A DNA stretch of 43,014 nt from Thermoproteota archaeon (GTDB lineage: Archaea > Thermoproteota > Nitrososphaeria_A > Caldarchaeales > Calditenuaceae), in assembly GCA_030550155.1 (NCBI GenBank), contig JAUQPZ010000011.1, forward strand, positions 1 to 43,014. The letters run 5' to 3'. The position numbers and the translations under genes were made by a program. The notes under the pieces were generated by a model. The model made no database searches, was not told where the DNA came from, and worked only from the letters and a program-made list of their open reading frames with translations. The stretch's first letter is position 1, and each line of letters starts with the position of its first letter. Below are positions 33,515-41,178 of this stretch, one piece after another.

Positions 33515-34312
33515 GTGACTCACGGCCCCGATCCTCAGAAGCATAAAGAGGGCACGGGTCAACCGAGAAGCTCTGGGCAGCAATTTGATAGAAGACAGTT
33601 CTTGACAGGCACCATCGTGGGTGGAGCCGCGCTCTTTGTCTCTGCAGCGGCATTGCGGTCTGTAGACTATAGTCTTGAGGTCACGCATCTTCATGTGGGG
33701 CTGGGAGCTAGGCTTACCTTCCTACCTGACCTCCATATTCACGAGATTGGCGAGGCTCATGTCGAGAAAACCTTGAAGGCATTAGAGGATGTTGACACAG
33801 ACATGCTGGTTATTGGGGGCGACTTAGTTGATGAGGAGACAAAGAATTTAGAGGCTGTCGGGAAGTTTCTTGACCAGCTTGACGTGAAGGAGAAGTTGTC
33901 GGTTCTCGGAAATCACGAATACTGGAGTGGACATGCCAAAGAAGTGGCCGCGGCTCTTAGGAGTAGGGGGTTCGAGGTCTTGTTCAATGAGCATGTGCAG
34001 ACATCCGTTGGCCCAGTCTTTGGATATGATTGGAGCGAGGAAAGAAGATATCAGGAGCTCAGACTCAACGGGCTCGTCATAGCCCACGACCCCAACGCTG
34101 CGGACAGCGTGAAAGGAAGGGCCCTCGTGCTTTCCGGCCATACACACGGAGGACTCGTCCTTAACGGACACACCATATACTCAAACTCGAGATACGTAAG
34201 AGGGCACTACAGGCTCGGCGGCGAAGTCCACCTCTATGTATCCAGAGGGGTCGGCCAGATGTCTTTCCAGTTCAGGGTCTGGTCAAGACCCGAGCTCCTC
34301 ATACTCGACTAA
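33515..34312 (+). CDS. Tat-exported metallophosphoesterase (YkuE/YaeI-like)
   Basis: A 265-residue calcineurin-fold phosphoesterase. A twin-arginine signal lies at FDRRQFLTG (Arg26-Arg27) followed by a hydrophobic stretch (32-47), so it is probably exported folded by Tat. Metal-binding motifs are DLHIH (72-76), GGDLVD (101-106), GNHEYW (132-137) and SGHTHGG (about 204-210). Similar enzymes act on membrane-linked substrates such as phospholipid head groups, but the substrate here is unknown. The start is GTG 33515, with a TTAAATATC box near 33470. Confidence 0.85.
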   Translation: MTHGPDPQKHKEGTGQPRSSGQQFDRRQFLTGTIVGGAALFVSAAALRSVDYSLEVTHLHVGLGARLTFLPDLHIHEIGEAHVEKTLKALEDVDTDMLVIGGDLVDEETKNLEAVGKFLDQLDVKEKLSVLGNHEYWSGHAKEVAAALRSRGFEVLFNEHVQTSVGPVFGYDWSEERRYQELRLNGLVIAHDPNAADSVKGRALVLSGHTHGGLVLNGHTIYSNSRYVRGHYRLGGEVHLYVSRGVGQMSFQFRVWSRPELLILD

Positions 34313-34387
34313 GGATGTCTTTAGGGAGGCGGGTTCGGTCTTCCCTGCCGGCCTCCACACCCTCCTGGGCTTTTGGATGTTTTAGCT

Positions 34388-34400
34388 TCTTCAAATATAA
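34388..34400 (+). promoter_or_regulatory. TATA box for the small helical protein gene
   Basis: TCTTCAAATATAAAAG has its TATA core 25-35 bp before TTG 34426. Confidence 0.45.
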
Positions 34401-34425
34401 AAGCTGGCTAGACGGGTTATTCGCG

Positions 34426-34773
34426 TTGTCTGCCCGTCAAAAGGCTGCTGGTGCTAGGGAGGTGTGGAGGACTCTGAGGAGTATTGTGACTGACCTCAGG
34501 GGGTTCCTCGAGACAGATGATTATAGGTTTATTCAGGAAGCCTGTGCGAAAGCTGGTTCTCTGGAATCCGTCGGCGAGGCCGCGCATCTCAGCGGGATGA
34601 GGGACCTGGTAGAAAATCTTAGGAGTATGAAGGAGAAGCTTGAGAGGAGCGGCTATAATCTCTCCACAGTCGAGCATGGTTTGCTGGCCCAGCAGGCAGT
34701 TTACACAATATCAAGGGCCAACATCTTAGCGACCGGGCTGGAGTTTCGATTCAAAAGGGCTAGAGGAGGTTAA
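34426..34773 (+). CDS. Hypothetical helical protein, about 115 residues
   Basis: Not recognised. The open frame extends to 34315, but a strong AAATATAAAA box near 34392 lies inside it, so TTG 34426 is the likelier start. The product is almost all helix and strongly charged (REVWRTLRSIVTDLRGF, ENLRSMKEKLERSGYN, then a C-terminal amphipathic helix) with no signal or membrane segment. It follows the metallophosphoesterase but appears to have its own promoter, and converges with the HEAT-repeat gene 10 bp away. Confidence 0.5.
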   Translation: MSARQKAAGAREVWRTLRSIVTDLRGFLETDDYRFIQEACAKAGSLESVGEAAHLSGMRDLVENLRSMKEKLERSGYNLSTVEHGLLAQQAVYTISRANILATGLEFRFKRARGG

Positions 34774-34783
34774 AAGGCCGTCT

Positions 34784-35287
34784 TCAACCCCCCGTTTTAC
34801 GGGCGAACTCCTCCGACCACTCGTCGCGCCGAACAGTAAATAGTCTCTTACAGAAGGCGATGTTGCTCAGGGCGATAATGGCCGAGTCTACCACATCCTG
34901 CGATTCGTCTTTCAAGGCCTCCTCCAAGTCCGAGGATGCCTCGTCGCTCCCGATAACTCCGAGGGCGATGGCTGACTCGTGGCGGACTATGGGGTGTGGG
35001 TCTCTCTTCAACGACTCCACCAAGTAGGGTATGGCCTCTCTATAGCCCAGCTGCCCCAGCGAGTAGGCGGCCTCATGCCTCACTATAGGATTCTCGTCGC
35101 GTAGCAAAACCTCGGCCAAGTCCCTGATGTATTCGCGCCCACCCAGCTCAGCCAGCACACACGTAGCGCGGGCCCTAATAGTGAAGTCATGATGCTTGAG
35201 CAGGCCCCTGAAATACTCAGCGTCTCGCACCCGATATCTCTCCTCCATCTCAAGGAAGATCTCGATACGTGAATCAGGCACCTTCAT
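34784..35287 (-). CDS. Four-HEAT-repeat protein resembling one half of deoxyhypusine hydroxylase
   Basis: A 167-residue protein of about four HEAT repeats (roughly 21-52, 53-84, 85-116 and 117-148). Two consecutive repeats carry His-Glu pairs, His71-Glu72 in IVRHEAAYSLGQLG and His103-Glu104 in IVRHESAIALGVIG, spaced 32 residues apart. Eukaryotic deoxyhypusine hydroxylase has eight HEAT repeats as two such halves, each with two HE pairs 33 apart that bind a di-iron centre. A dimer of this protein could supply all four pairs. PBS-lyase-type HEAT proteins also contain HE motifs, so the function is not settled. It has its own GTTTATC box about 31-36 bp upstream and lies 49 bp after nuoH. Confidence 0.65.
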   Translation of the reverse strand: MKVPDSRIEIFLEMEERYRVRDAEYFRGLLKHHDFTIRARATCVLAELGGREYIRDLAEVLLRDENPIVRHEAAYSLGQLGYREAIPYLVESLKRDPHPIVRHESAIALGVIGSDEASSDLEEALKDESQDVVDSAIIALSNIAFCKRLFTVRRDEWSEEFARKTGG

Positions 35288-35336
35288 GCCTCACTGGGGA
35301 ATGGCTGTGTCTCCTTCTGATAAACCGTTTAATGCG

Positions 35337-36407
35337 TTAGAGGGTTATAGACCAGGACTCGCCGACGAGAGACACGCCGGCCGTTATTATCAGGTTCAAG
35401 AAGGCGAGTGGTATGAGGTATTTCCACCCCAGGTCTAGGACCTTCTCGATGGTCAGCCGGGGATAGACTCCTCTCAGAAGCGCTACTAGTGTGAACAGTA
35501 CGAGCGCCTTCAAGATCATCCAGATGGGTGCTGAGATGCTCTCAGGGATTCCGGGGATCGGAGGCCCCAGCCAGCCTCCGAGATAGAGCAGAGTCCCTAA
35601 GAAGCAGAAGGCCAGGACTTTCTCGAACATGGCTAGCTGAATCATGAGAAAGTAGACGCCAGAGTACTCTGTCTGCCAGCCGAAGACAATCTCGCCTTCG
35701 GCTGTAGGGATGTCGAAAGGAAGCCTCTCGGTCTCGGCAAGCAAGGTAACCAAGAACACGATGAATCCAAGCACCTGTGTGACGGCCAGCGGGACGGCAA
35801 CCTGCGCCTCAACTATCTTCTCTAGGTTCAGTGTGCGGGTTGATAGAACAACTCCTGTGAGGGCTAGGAAGAGAGGGACTTCGTATCCGAAGAGCTGTAA
35901 AGCGATTCTCGACATGCCAATGAACGGGTATTTACTTCTCGAGGCGTATCCCGCCAAGATAATGGGGAGAGGGGACAAAGCAGTTACTAGGAAGAATAAG
36001 AGTAGGCCTATGTCTGACGGATATATCACCCAGCCGGCTCCGAAGGGTAGGAAGGCGTATAGCAGTAGCGATAATATTAGTGCAAGGCAGGGCATGAGGA
36101 CGAAAAGAGGCTTATTGACGCCCTCGGGTATTATCCTCTCCTTTGAGAGGAATTTTAGCGCATCTGCGATCAGCTGCAGTATTCCGGCGACCTTTCCTAC
36201 GTTGAGGGGGCCGATTCTGAGGGAAACCCGCGCGAAGAGTTTCCTCTCGAACCAGACCGCAAAGATTCCGAGCAGAGTGCTGAAGAGCGCGCCGGGGAAG
36301 ATGGCCGCCTTTATGAATGACTCGCTATACAGGAAACGTAGGAGCGTTTGAATAGCTTCAGGCATAGCGTTGTATATTTGGAGAAACTGCTGCACTGGGT
36401 CTATCAA
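35337..36407 (-). CDS. nuoH: Complex I membrane subunit NuoH
   Basis: A 356-residue NuoH/ND1 with eight or nine hydrophobic helices. Diagnostic segments are FERKLFARVSLRIGPLNVG after helix 1 and the acidic AETERLPFDIPTAEGEIVFGWQTEYSG loop of the quinone-channel region. It contributes to the quinone site at the junction with the peripheral arm. Its ATG overlaps the nuoA stop by 4 bp. The remaining Nuo membrane and peripheral genes, except a NuoI-like gene 4 kb away on the other strand, are not in the window. Confidence 0.95.
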   Translation of the reverse strand: MIDPVQQFLQIYNAMPEAIQTLLRFLYSESFIKAAIFPGALFSTLLGIFAVWFERKLFARVSLRIGPLNVGKVAGILQLIADALKFLSKERIIPEGVNKPLFVLMPCLALILSLLLYAFLPFGAGWVIYPSDIGLLLFFLVTALSPLPIILAGYASRSKYPFIGMSRIALQLFGYEVPLFLALTGVVLSTRTLNLEKIVEAQVAVPLAVTQVLGFIVFLVTLLAETERLPFDIPTAEGEIVFGWQTEYSGVYFLMIQLAMFEKVLAFCFLGTLLYLGGWLGPPIPGIPESISAPIWMILKALVLFTLVALLRGVYPRLTIEKVLDLGWKYLIPLAFLNLIITAGVSLVGESWSITL

Positions 36408-36796
36408 GCCGTTGCACCCCTCTCTAGCCGCTGCTTCAAGGATGGGAGCTGGGCAGAGGCGTAGATGGCCCCTGCAGTTATTACTGAGAGAATGAGCAGC
36501 CCGCGAATCAGACTCTCACTGCTTCTCAGCATATCTAGGACAACTATGAAGGCTATGACGGCGAAGACGGCATAAGCGATATAGATGATGACGTAGGGGA
36601 AGTATTCTATGGGAAAGGGCGCGGCCCTCGACGGTAGAGGTGCCTGCCCAGACTCGAAGAGCATCTTCTTGACACGAGAAGGCCTACGCGGCGCTAATAA
36701 GACCGAGACAAGGTAAAACACAGGCGGAGCAATGGCTGTGAGGAGGAGGTAGAGTAGAAGTGTCCAGAGTGCAGCGTCGACTACGGGGGTCAACAT
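36404..36796 (-). CDS. nuoA: Complex I membrane subunit NuoA
   Basis: A 130-residue NuoA/ND3 with three hydrophobic helices (about 8-32, 66-88 and 95-112). The conserved loop is present as FESGQAPLPSRAAPFPIEYFPYVIIYI, with the Glu-Ser-Gly matching the family's ECG; Ser replaces the loop Cys. ND3/NuoA is absent from group 4 hydrogenases, so this supports a Nuo/Fpo-type complex. TATA box ATAAATC at 36823-36832 is about 27-36 bp upstream, indicating a leaderless transcript. Confidence 0.92.
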   Translation of the reverse strand: MLTPVVDAALWTLLLYLLLTAIAPPVFYLVSVLLAPRRPSRVKKMLFESGQAPLPSRAAPFPIEYFPYVIIYIAYAVFAVIAFIVVLDMLRSSESLIRGLLILSVITAGAIYASAQLPSLKQRLERGATA

Positions 36797-36822
36797 CTCA
36801 ATCGGCTAATAACCAAGATTTA

Positions 36823-36832
36823 TACGCTATTT
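36823..36832 (-). promoter_or_regulatory. TATA box of nuoA-nuoH
   Basis: CGTATAAATC on the minus strand, 27-36 bp before ATG 36796. Confidence 0.5.
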
Positions 36833-36890
36833 CAGGAAAACATGTTCAACGTAATCCTTGCACCGCCTCAAAGACTGGCTTACTCCTCCC

Positions 36891-37115
36891 TCACTCAGAG
36901 GGGTTATCAATACCCGCCATCGACCTAAGCTCCAATATCCTCCTCTTCAGATACTCGACCTCCTCACTTGTCGGCTCAGCATTCTTTAACCCAGAGCTAA
37001 GCCTCTTCTTGAGACCAGCCCACCTATACGCCAGCTCCTCAACCTCTTCCCAGCTCAAGTCTTTCTCAAAGATCCTCCTAGACAACTCCTTGAACTCCTC
37101 GACAGGGTCACTCAT
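36891..37115 (-). CDS. Small hypothetical protein coupled to aspS
   Basis: A 74-residue acidic helical protein, not recognised. I start it at ATG 37115, which overlaps the aspS stop as ATGA; the open frame to 37214 lies inside aspS. It reads as two helices, DPVEEFKELSRRIFEKD and a longer WEEVEELAYRWAGLKKRL region, then EEVEYLKRRILELRSMAG, a possible helical hairpin. It is not GatC by pattern. Tight coupling to aspS suggests co-expression but gives no function. Confidence 0.55.
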   Translation of the reverse strand: MSDPVEEFKELSRRIFEKDLSWEEVEELAYRWAGLKKRLSSGLKNAEPTSEEVEYLKRRILELRSMAGIDNPSE

Positions 37116-38440
37116 GGCGTGAGACGGAACCTGTCCCTCGGATACAAAATCACCTCTCTGATGTTCGTCAGCCTCGTAATCACCATGAGCAGCCTTTCGA
37201 AGCCGAGACCCCACCCTGCGTGAAAAGGCATCCCATAGCTATAAACCTCGACGTGGTGCTTGAAGCTTTCAGGATTAAGCCCCTGCTCCTCAAGCCTCCT
37301 CCTGAGTAGGGCGGGGTCGGATATTCTCGTCCCACCGGAGGCCAGCTCGAGCCATTGATACATGAGGTCGAAGGATTCAGAGACTTGAGGGTTCATACTA
37401 TCTGGCTGTATGTAGAAAGGCTTTATGGCCGTCGGGAAATGCGTGATGAAGTAGAAGCCCGTATATTTCTTGGCGAGATGTCTCAGGTCAGGGGTCTCCA
37501 AGTCTCCTCCCCAGCTCTTATGATGGCCGAGCTCCTCCAAGTCCTTTAATGCCTGATCATATGTTATCCTCTTGAAAGGAGTTTTGGGAGGCCTTAGAGA
37601 GACGCCCAGAAGCTCTAGCTCACGCCTCCTATCCTCCACCACTCTCTTAATAACATAAGCCACCATCTCCTCTAGAACCCTCATCACATCCTCGTAGTTC
37701 ATGAAGGCCGCCTCGATGTCGACCGAAGTAAACTCGCTCACATGCCGGCGGGTGTGAGAGGCCTCCGCCCTAAAGTATGGCGCAATCTCAAAGACACGCT
37801 CAAAGACTGTTACAAGCTCCTCCTTGTAGAGCTGTGGACTCTGAGCCAGGTAAGCGCTCTTTCCAAAGTAGTCGACCTTAAAGAGCGCCGCACCTCCCTC
37901 CGTGGCGGTAGCTATGATCTTGGGCGTCCTAACCTCTATGAAGCCCTGCACGCGGAGAAACTCTCTGATGGCTTCAAAGACTGTGTCAGCTATCAGGAAT
38001 ATCGACGTGTTCACAGGCTTCCTCAGGTCCAAGACCCTGTAGTTCAGCCGCGTAGTCATCGAGGCTGATACCTTACCCGTAACATCGTAAGGGAGCTTCT
38101 CGACAGCTCTCGCAACTATCTCGATACCCTCGCCCTTCACCTCGACTCCAAGCCTCGACTGGGGAGCAACCCTCACAGTCCCCCAAACCCTCACCACGGA
38201 TTCGCGCGTCAGGCTATCGAGTGCCTCGAGGTAGACTTTCTCGAGTGTGGAGCGGCTGAAAGTAACCTGGCAGATTCCATCCCAACTCCTGAGAACAATG
38301 AAGAAGAGGGAGCCAAGATCACGGATTTCATGAGCCCATCCATAGAGCCAAACCTTCTTGCCGTCAAGCTCAGGCCTGACCATGCCAGGCCTTACCTGCT
38401 CATAGCCTAAGCCAGCTATAGAAGCCCTATCCTCAACCAT
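37112..38440 (-). CDS. aspS: Aspartyl-tRNA synthetase, archaeal type
   Basis: A 442-residue class IIb synthetase. The N-terminal OB anticodon-binding domain (about 25-120) is followed by the catalytic domain with motif 2 FRAEASHTRRH and motif 3 GWGLGFERLLM. The C terminus YPRDRFRLTP is typical of AspRS rather than AsnRS. At the OB position where the strictly Asp-specific Thermococcus enzyme has Trp26, this one has His37 (GWAHEIRDLG), as in non-discriminating AspRS that also charge tRNA-Asn. That reading is inference, and the second discriminating position is Arg rather than Lys or Pro. A TTTAAATATG box lies about 40 bp upstream. Confidence 0.93.
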   Translation of the reverse strand: MVEDRASIAGLGYEQVRPGMVRPELDGKKVWLYGWAHEIRDLGSLFFIVLRSWDGICQVTFSRSTLEKVYLEALDSLTRESVVRVWGTVRVAPQSRLGVEVKGEGIEIVARAVEKLPYDVTGKVSASMTTRLNYRVLDLRKPVNTSIFLIADTVFEAIREFLRVQGFIEVRTPKIIATATEGGAALFKVDYFGKSAYLAQSPQLYKEELVTVFERVFEIAPYFRAEASHTRRHVSEFTSVDIEAAFMNYEDVMRVLEEMVAYVIKRVVEDRRRELELLGVSLRPPKTPFKRITYDQALKDLEELGHHKSWGGDLETPDLRHLAKKYTGFYFITHFPTAIKPFYIQPDSMNPQVSESFDLMYQWLELASGGTRISDPALLRRRLEEQGLNPESFKHHVEVYSYGMPFHAGWGLGFERLLMVITRLTNIREVILYPRDRFRLTP

Positions 38441-38472
38441 ATGGTCCTGAGACCGGTTTTCAGTCTCTATCC

Positions 38473-38490
38473 CACATATTTAAAGATGTG
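38473..38490 (-). promoter_or_regulatory. TATA box of aspS flanked by a short inverted repeat
   Basis: The TATA core (ATTTAAA on the plus strand) is flanked by CACAT (38473-38477) and ATGTG (38486-38490). It is 33-50 bp before ATG 38440, and the leader contains GAGAC and GTCTC arms (38449-38453, 38463-38467). Confidence 0.45.
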
Positions 38491-38529
38491 TAAAAATTCT
38501 GAGCTTCAACAGAGACAGGAGGAGGTCTC

Positions 38530-39018
38530 TCAGTGTCGCGGCGCGGCCTTTTCGATTCTTATCACACGCCCTTTAAGGGCTCGCGTAACCTCTATGATGT
38601 CCTCGACGGGGAACTGAAGCTTCGAGATGTCATCCACGGTTATGATTGTCTCTTCAGTCCCATCGGGTAGCCAGACAACGTTTATAGCTAAAATCTTCGC
38701 AGGTGACAGAACCTCGGCCAAGAAATCGGTGAAGGAGCGGTTGTCTCTCAGAACCCTCACAAGGGACTTTAACCTGCGGGAAAGCTGGAGCGACAACTCT
38801 GCAGCCTCTTGGCTAGACGCCTCTAAGTTTCTTAAAGCCACAAAAATTTTGTTTCTTAGACGTATTGAACCGGCGTATTCTGCATTAGATAGGAACTGGT
38901 ATCTCTGGTCTATGAGAGCTGTTAAGACGTCGATGTCCAGCCGCGTAACCTCGCCTCTCTCCAGCTTTCTCTGACAACTTGGGCAAAGGGCGCCGCTCCT
39001 GAGATCGAACTCGCACAC
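38530..39018 (-). CDS. Archaeal NusA-like/KH-related zinc protein
   Basis: A protein of about 162 residues. The N terminus CEFDLRSGALCPSCQRKLERG matches a family of archaeal proteins annotated as NusA-like or KH-domain RNA-binding proteins, which begin (I)PVCEFDLKSG.LCPxC and carry a zinc site. The middle is helical. The C-terminal region KILAINVVWLPDGTEETIITV...PVEDIIEVTRALKGRVIRIE fits the KH-adjacent part, but no clear GxxG loop remains. The start is unclear: GTG 39018 lacks a nearby ribosome-binding site, whereas an ATA codon 6 bp upstream is 8 nt after GGTGAT. It may bind RNA; the function is unproven. Confidence 0.6.
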   Translation of the reverse strand: MCEFDLRSGALCPSCQRKLERGEVTRLDIDVLTALIDQRYQFLSNAEYAGSIRLRNKIFVALRNLEASSQEAAELSLQLSRRLKSLVRVLRDNRSFTDFLAEVLSPAKILAINVVWLPDGTEETIITVDDISKLQFPVEDIIEVTRALKGRVIRIEKAAPRH

Positions 39019-39097
39019 CGGTATTTTCAGCTATCACCGCCCCCATTTCTATCATCAGCCCCTTCCCTGTTTTTAAGCTTCTGGGCCACCCAGGCGT

Positions 39098-39370
39098 CTA
39101 AGAGCCTATCTTGATCTCGATTGTGCTCACGTTTACGTCCCTGTTGTCCTGCCCCTTCAGCATCTCCGTCCCCAGCTTTATCTCCTGCACCTTCAGGTCC
39201 TTGTAGAACCTGTTCTTCAGGATCTGTACGACGTCGACGGCCCTGCTTATCGACCTACCCCTCGCCTTCAACGTAACGTGCTGCCCCTGCTGCAGCGATA
39301 TCAGGCACGCCAAGACATAGCTCATCGCCGGCTTCTTGCCAACCAATACAGTTACTTCACTTGCGGACAT
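39098..39370 (-). CDS. albA: Alba chromatin protein
   Basis: A 90-residue Alba, the dimeric DNA/RNA-binding chromatin protein of archaea. VLVGKKPAMSYVLACL includes the conserved Lys pocket (the acetylation site region), then LKARGRSISRAVDVVQILKNRF and KVQEIKLGTE. The frame opens at ATG 39409, but a TATA box at 39414-39425 is too close to it. ATG 39370 has GAGGT about 9 nt upstream and gives the family N terminus MSASEVTVLVGKK. Confidence 0.95.
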   Translation of the reverse strand: MSASEVTVLVGKKPAMSYVLACLISLQQGQHVTLKARGRSISRAVDVVQILKNRFYKDLKVQEIKLGTEMLKGQDNRDVNVSTIEIKIGS

Positions 39371-39413
39371 GTTCTCATTACCTCTGGCTTTCGCAAGTCT
39401 TTTACCCATGGAC

Positions 39414-39425
39414 TTAAATAAAAAC
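39414..39425 (-). promoter_or_regulatory. TATA box of alba
   Basis: TTTTTATTTAAG on the minus strand predicts transcription from about 39392, giving a leader of about 20 nt with a GAGGT ribosome-binding site before ATG 39370. Confidence 0.55.
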
Positions 39426-39455
39426 CTTGAGCACAGCGGCTAAGGAAAACGTCCT

Positions 39456-40226
39456 CTAGAGTAAATCGGCATAGAAATTGACGTGTAACGCGTAGTGGTT
39501 AAGAACCTTGAAGGCCTCTCCATAGCCGAAGCCTCTCTTCTCGCCAATCTTTTGGGAGATTTTTCTGTACAGGTTGATGTCTTCAGGCCCAAACTGGGAC
39601 TTATGCGCCTCTATTGCCTTCATTTTTAAGTCTATAACGTCTGTTATGTCTATGTATATGTTTGGATTTTTGGTCCAGTAATATGCTATGTGTTTGGTGA
39701 GGTGGGGCTTGAGGCCCCTGTCTATGTCCTCCCGATTCACGTTTGGGAGGTTGCTGAAGAAGTAGGCTTCGCTCGCCGCTAGGCCTGTGGCTATGTGGTC
39801 TGGGTGTGCCTCGTAGAGCAGCCAGGGGTCGACGGTTAAAATTAGGTCGGGCCTGTATTGACGGATGAGCGTGATGAGCTTGTTTCTCAGCTCCAGCGTA
39901 GGTCTGAGCTCTGAGTCCCTGTAGTCTAGCCACACAAGCTCCGTGACGCCGAGAGTCTGAGCGGCCGCCTGCTGCTCCTTCTTCCGCATGCTAGACAGCT
40001 CTTCCCACTTTATTGAGGGAGATGTTGTTCCCGCGCCACCATCTGTTACAGTGACATATATGACTCGACACCCACGCTTGACCAGCTTGGCAACAGTCCC
40101 ACCCGCAGCTATCTCAGTGTCGTCAGGATGAGGCTGAATCGACAGTAAAGTGCCACACTCCTCAAAAGCTCTCTCCGGCCTCAGACCTATCAGGGATCTG
40201 ACGTATTCGACCTCTGATGAGGTCAT
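39456..40226 (-). CDS. PIG-L/LmbE family zinc deacetylase
   Basis: A 256-residue PIG-L/LmbE-type protein that removes acetyl groups from N-acetyl sugars or small amides. The zinc-binding motif QPHPDD is at 31-36 and the second His motif EAHPDH at 138-143. A VWLDYRDSEL segment follows the pattern of the family. In bacteria relatives act in bacillithiol and mycothiol synthesis, and in archaea several act on diacetylchitobiose or inositol derivatives; the substrate here is unknown. A minus-strand CTTAAAAG box is about 29 bp upstream of ATG 40226. Confidence 0.87.
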   Translation of the reverse strand: MTSSEVEYVRSLIGLRPERAFEECGTLLSIQPHPDDTEIAAGGTVAKLVKRGCRVIYVTVTDGGAGTTSPSIKWEELSSMRKKEQQAAAQTLGVTELVWLDYRDSELRPTLELRNKLITLIRQYRPDLILTVDPWLLYEAHPDHIATGLAASEAYFFSNLPNVNREDIDRGLKPHLTKHIAYYWTKNPNIYIDITDVIDLKMKAIEAHKSQFGPEDINLYRKISQKIGEKRGFGYGEAFKVLNHYALHVNFYADLL

Positions 40227-40349
40227 GGCAGTAATACCTGTATGGACTGGCTTTTAAGAGTTGAGACCAAACCCCTCTAAAGACGCCTGACCCGCACGGC
40301 TTGGTAAATTTTTAATCTTCAAGTAGACATAGATGGAGTTAACAGAGAG

Positions 40350-41173
40350 ATGAAAGGGACCTCGTGGCAGGACCACATAGCACTTGGGAGAAAGATTCTA
40401 GTCGATGGGGGCACGACGTTCTGTGTCGACCTCGGGCAGGGTGAGAGCGTGCTCATGATACACGGTTGGGGAGCATCTTCATTCAGCTTTCGCAAAAATT
40501 ATCGCGAGCTGTCAAAGAGTTTCAGGGCTGTCGCAGTCGATCTGCCTGGATTCGGACTCTCAGAGAAACTCCGCGGCCCGCTTACCCTCATATCCGTAGT
40601 TGAGCACCTATACAGGTTTATTGAAGCCCTCGGAGCCGAGACAGTCTCGCTCGTGGGCCACTCTATGGGCGGGGCCGTAGCTGTGGCCTTTGCCTCGATA
40701 TATCCCGACAAAGTCAGAAGGCTGATGCTCATCAACCCATCTCTCCAAGTTAGGGGCCATGGAGGGAGGCCGTTCTTCACCGAGCTTGTGAGAAGTAGGG
40801 CTATCGCCAAACTACTAACCCCGTTCCTCCTCAACAAGGGGTTCGTGAGGCGCGCCCTAGTGAGCGCGGTTTGGAACAAGGAGATCGTAGACGATGAGAT
40901 GGTTACGGGCTACTACATGTCGGTCAAGAACTCGGGAACCACCCTCATCGAGGCCACAGGTATCACAGATGATTTCCATGTCTCGCTCCTATACATGGTG
41001 AGAGCTCCCATCCTCTTCCTTCTCGGCGAGAAGGACGCGTGGGTGCCGCCTGACGTCAATATCGAGCTGGCTAAAAAGGTTGGTGCAGAGGTCGTGGTCG
41101 CACAGGCCATATCGTTCAAGAGGAGAGGCCTGAGCTCTTCAACGAGGCTCTGGTAAAGTTTCTATCAAGGTAA
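40350..41173 (+). CDS. Alpha/beta hydrolase with a frameshift before the catalytic His
   Basis: An alpha/beta hydrolase-fold enzyme. The oxyanion region is MIHGWGASS, the nucleophile Ser105 lies in GHSMGGA and the acid Asp229 in LGEKDAWVPP. The open frame ends at 41156 with an odd tail (AISFKRRGLSSSTRLW). In the frame one base earlier, from 41105, the DNA reads GHIVQEERPELFNEALVKFL and stops at 41173, exactly the expected C terminus with the catalytic His. One base is therefore missing near 41103-41105. If real, the product lacks its catalytic His. The natural substrate is not predictable. Confidence 0.8.
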
Positions 41174-41178
41174 ATGAT

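Noticed and set aside
34784-35287. Phycobilisome lyase (PBS lyase) function for the HEAT protein
   Set aside because: The repeat type fits generic PBS-lyase profiles, but an archaeon has no phycobilisomes and the paired HE spacing is closer to deoxyhypusine hydroxylase.
36891-37115. GatC subunit downstream of aspS
   Set aside because: The helical pattern and conserved residues of GatC are not present; left as hypothetical.
38449-38529. Two GAGAC/GTCTC inverted repeats upstream of aspS as a riboswitch or T-box-like leader
   Set aside because: The arms are only 5-6 bp, and the predicted leader is about 12 nt, too short for a riboswitch; probably chance or a minor hairpin.
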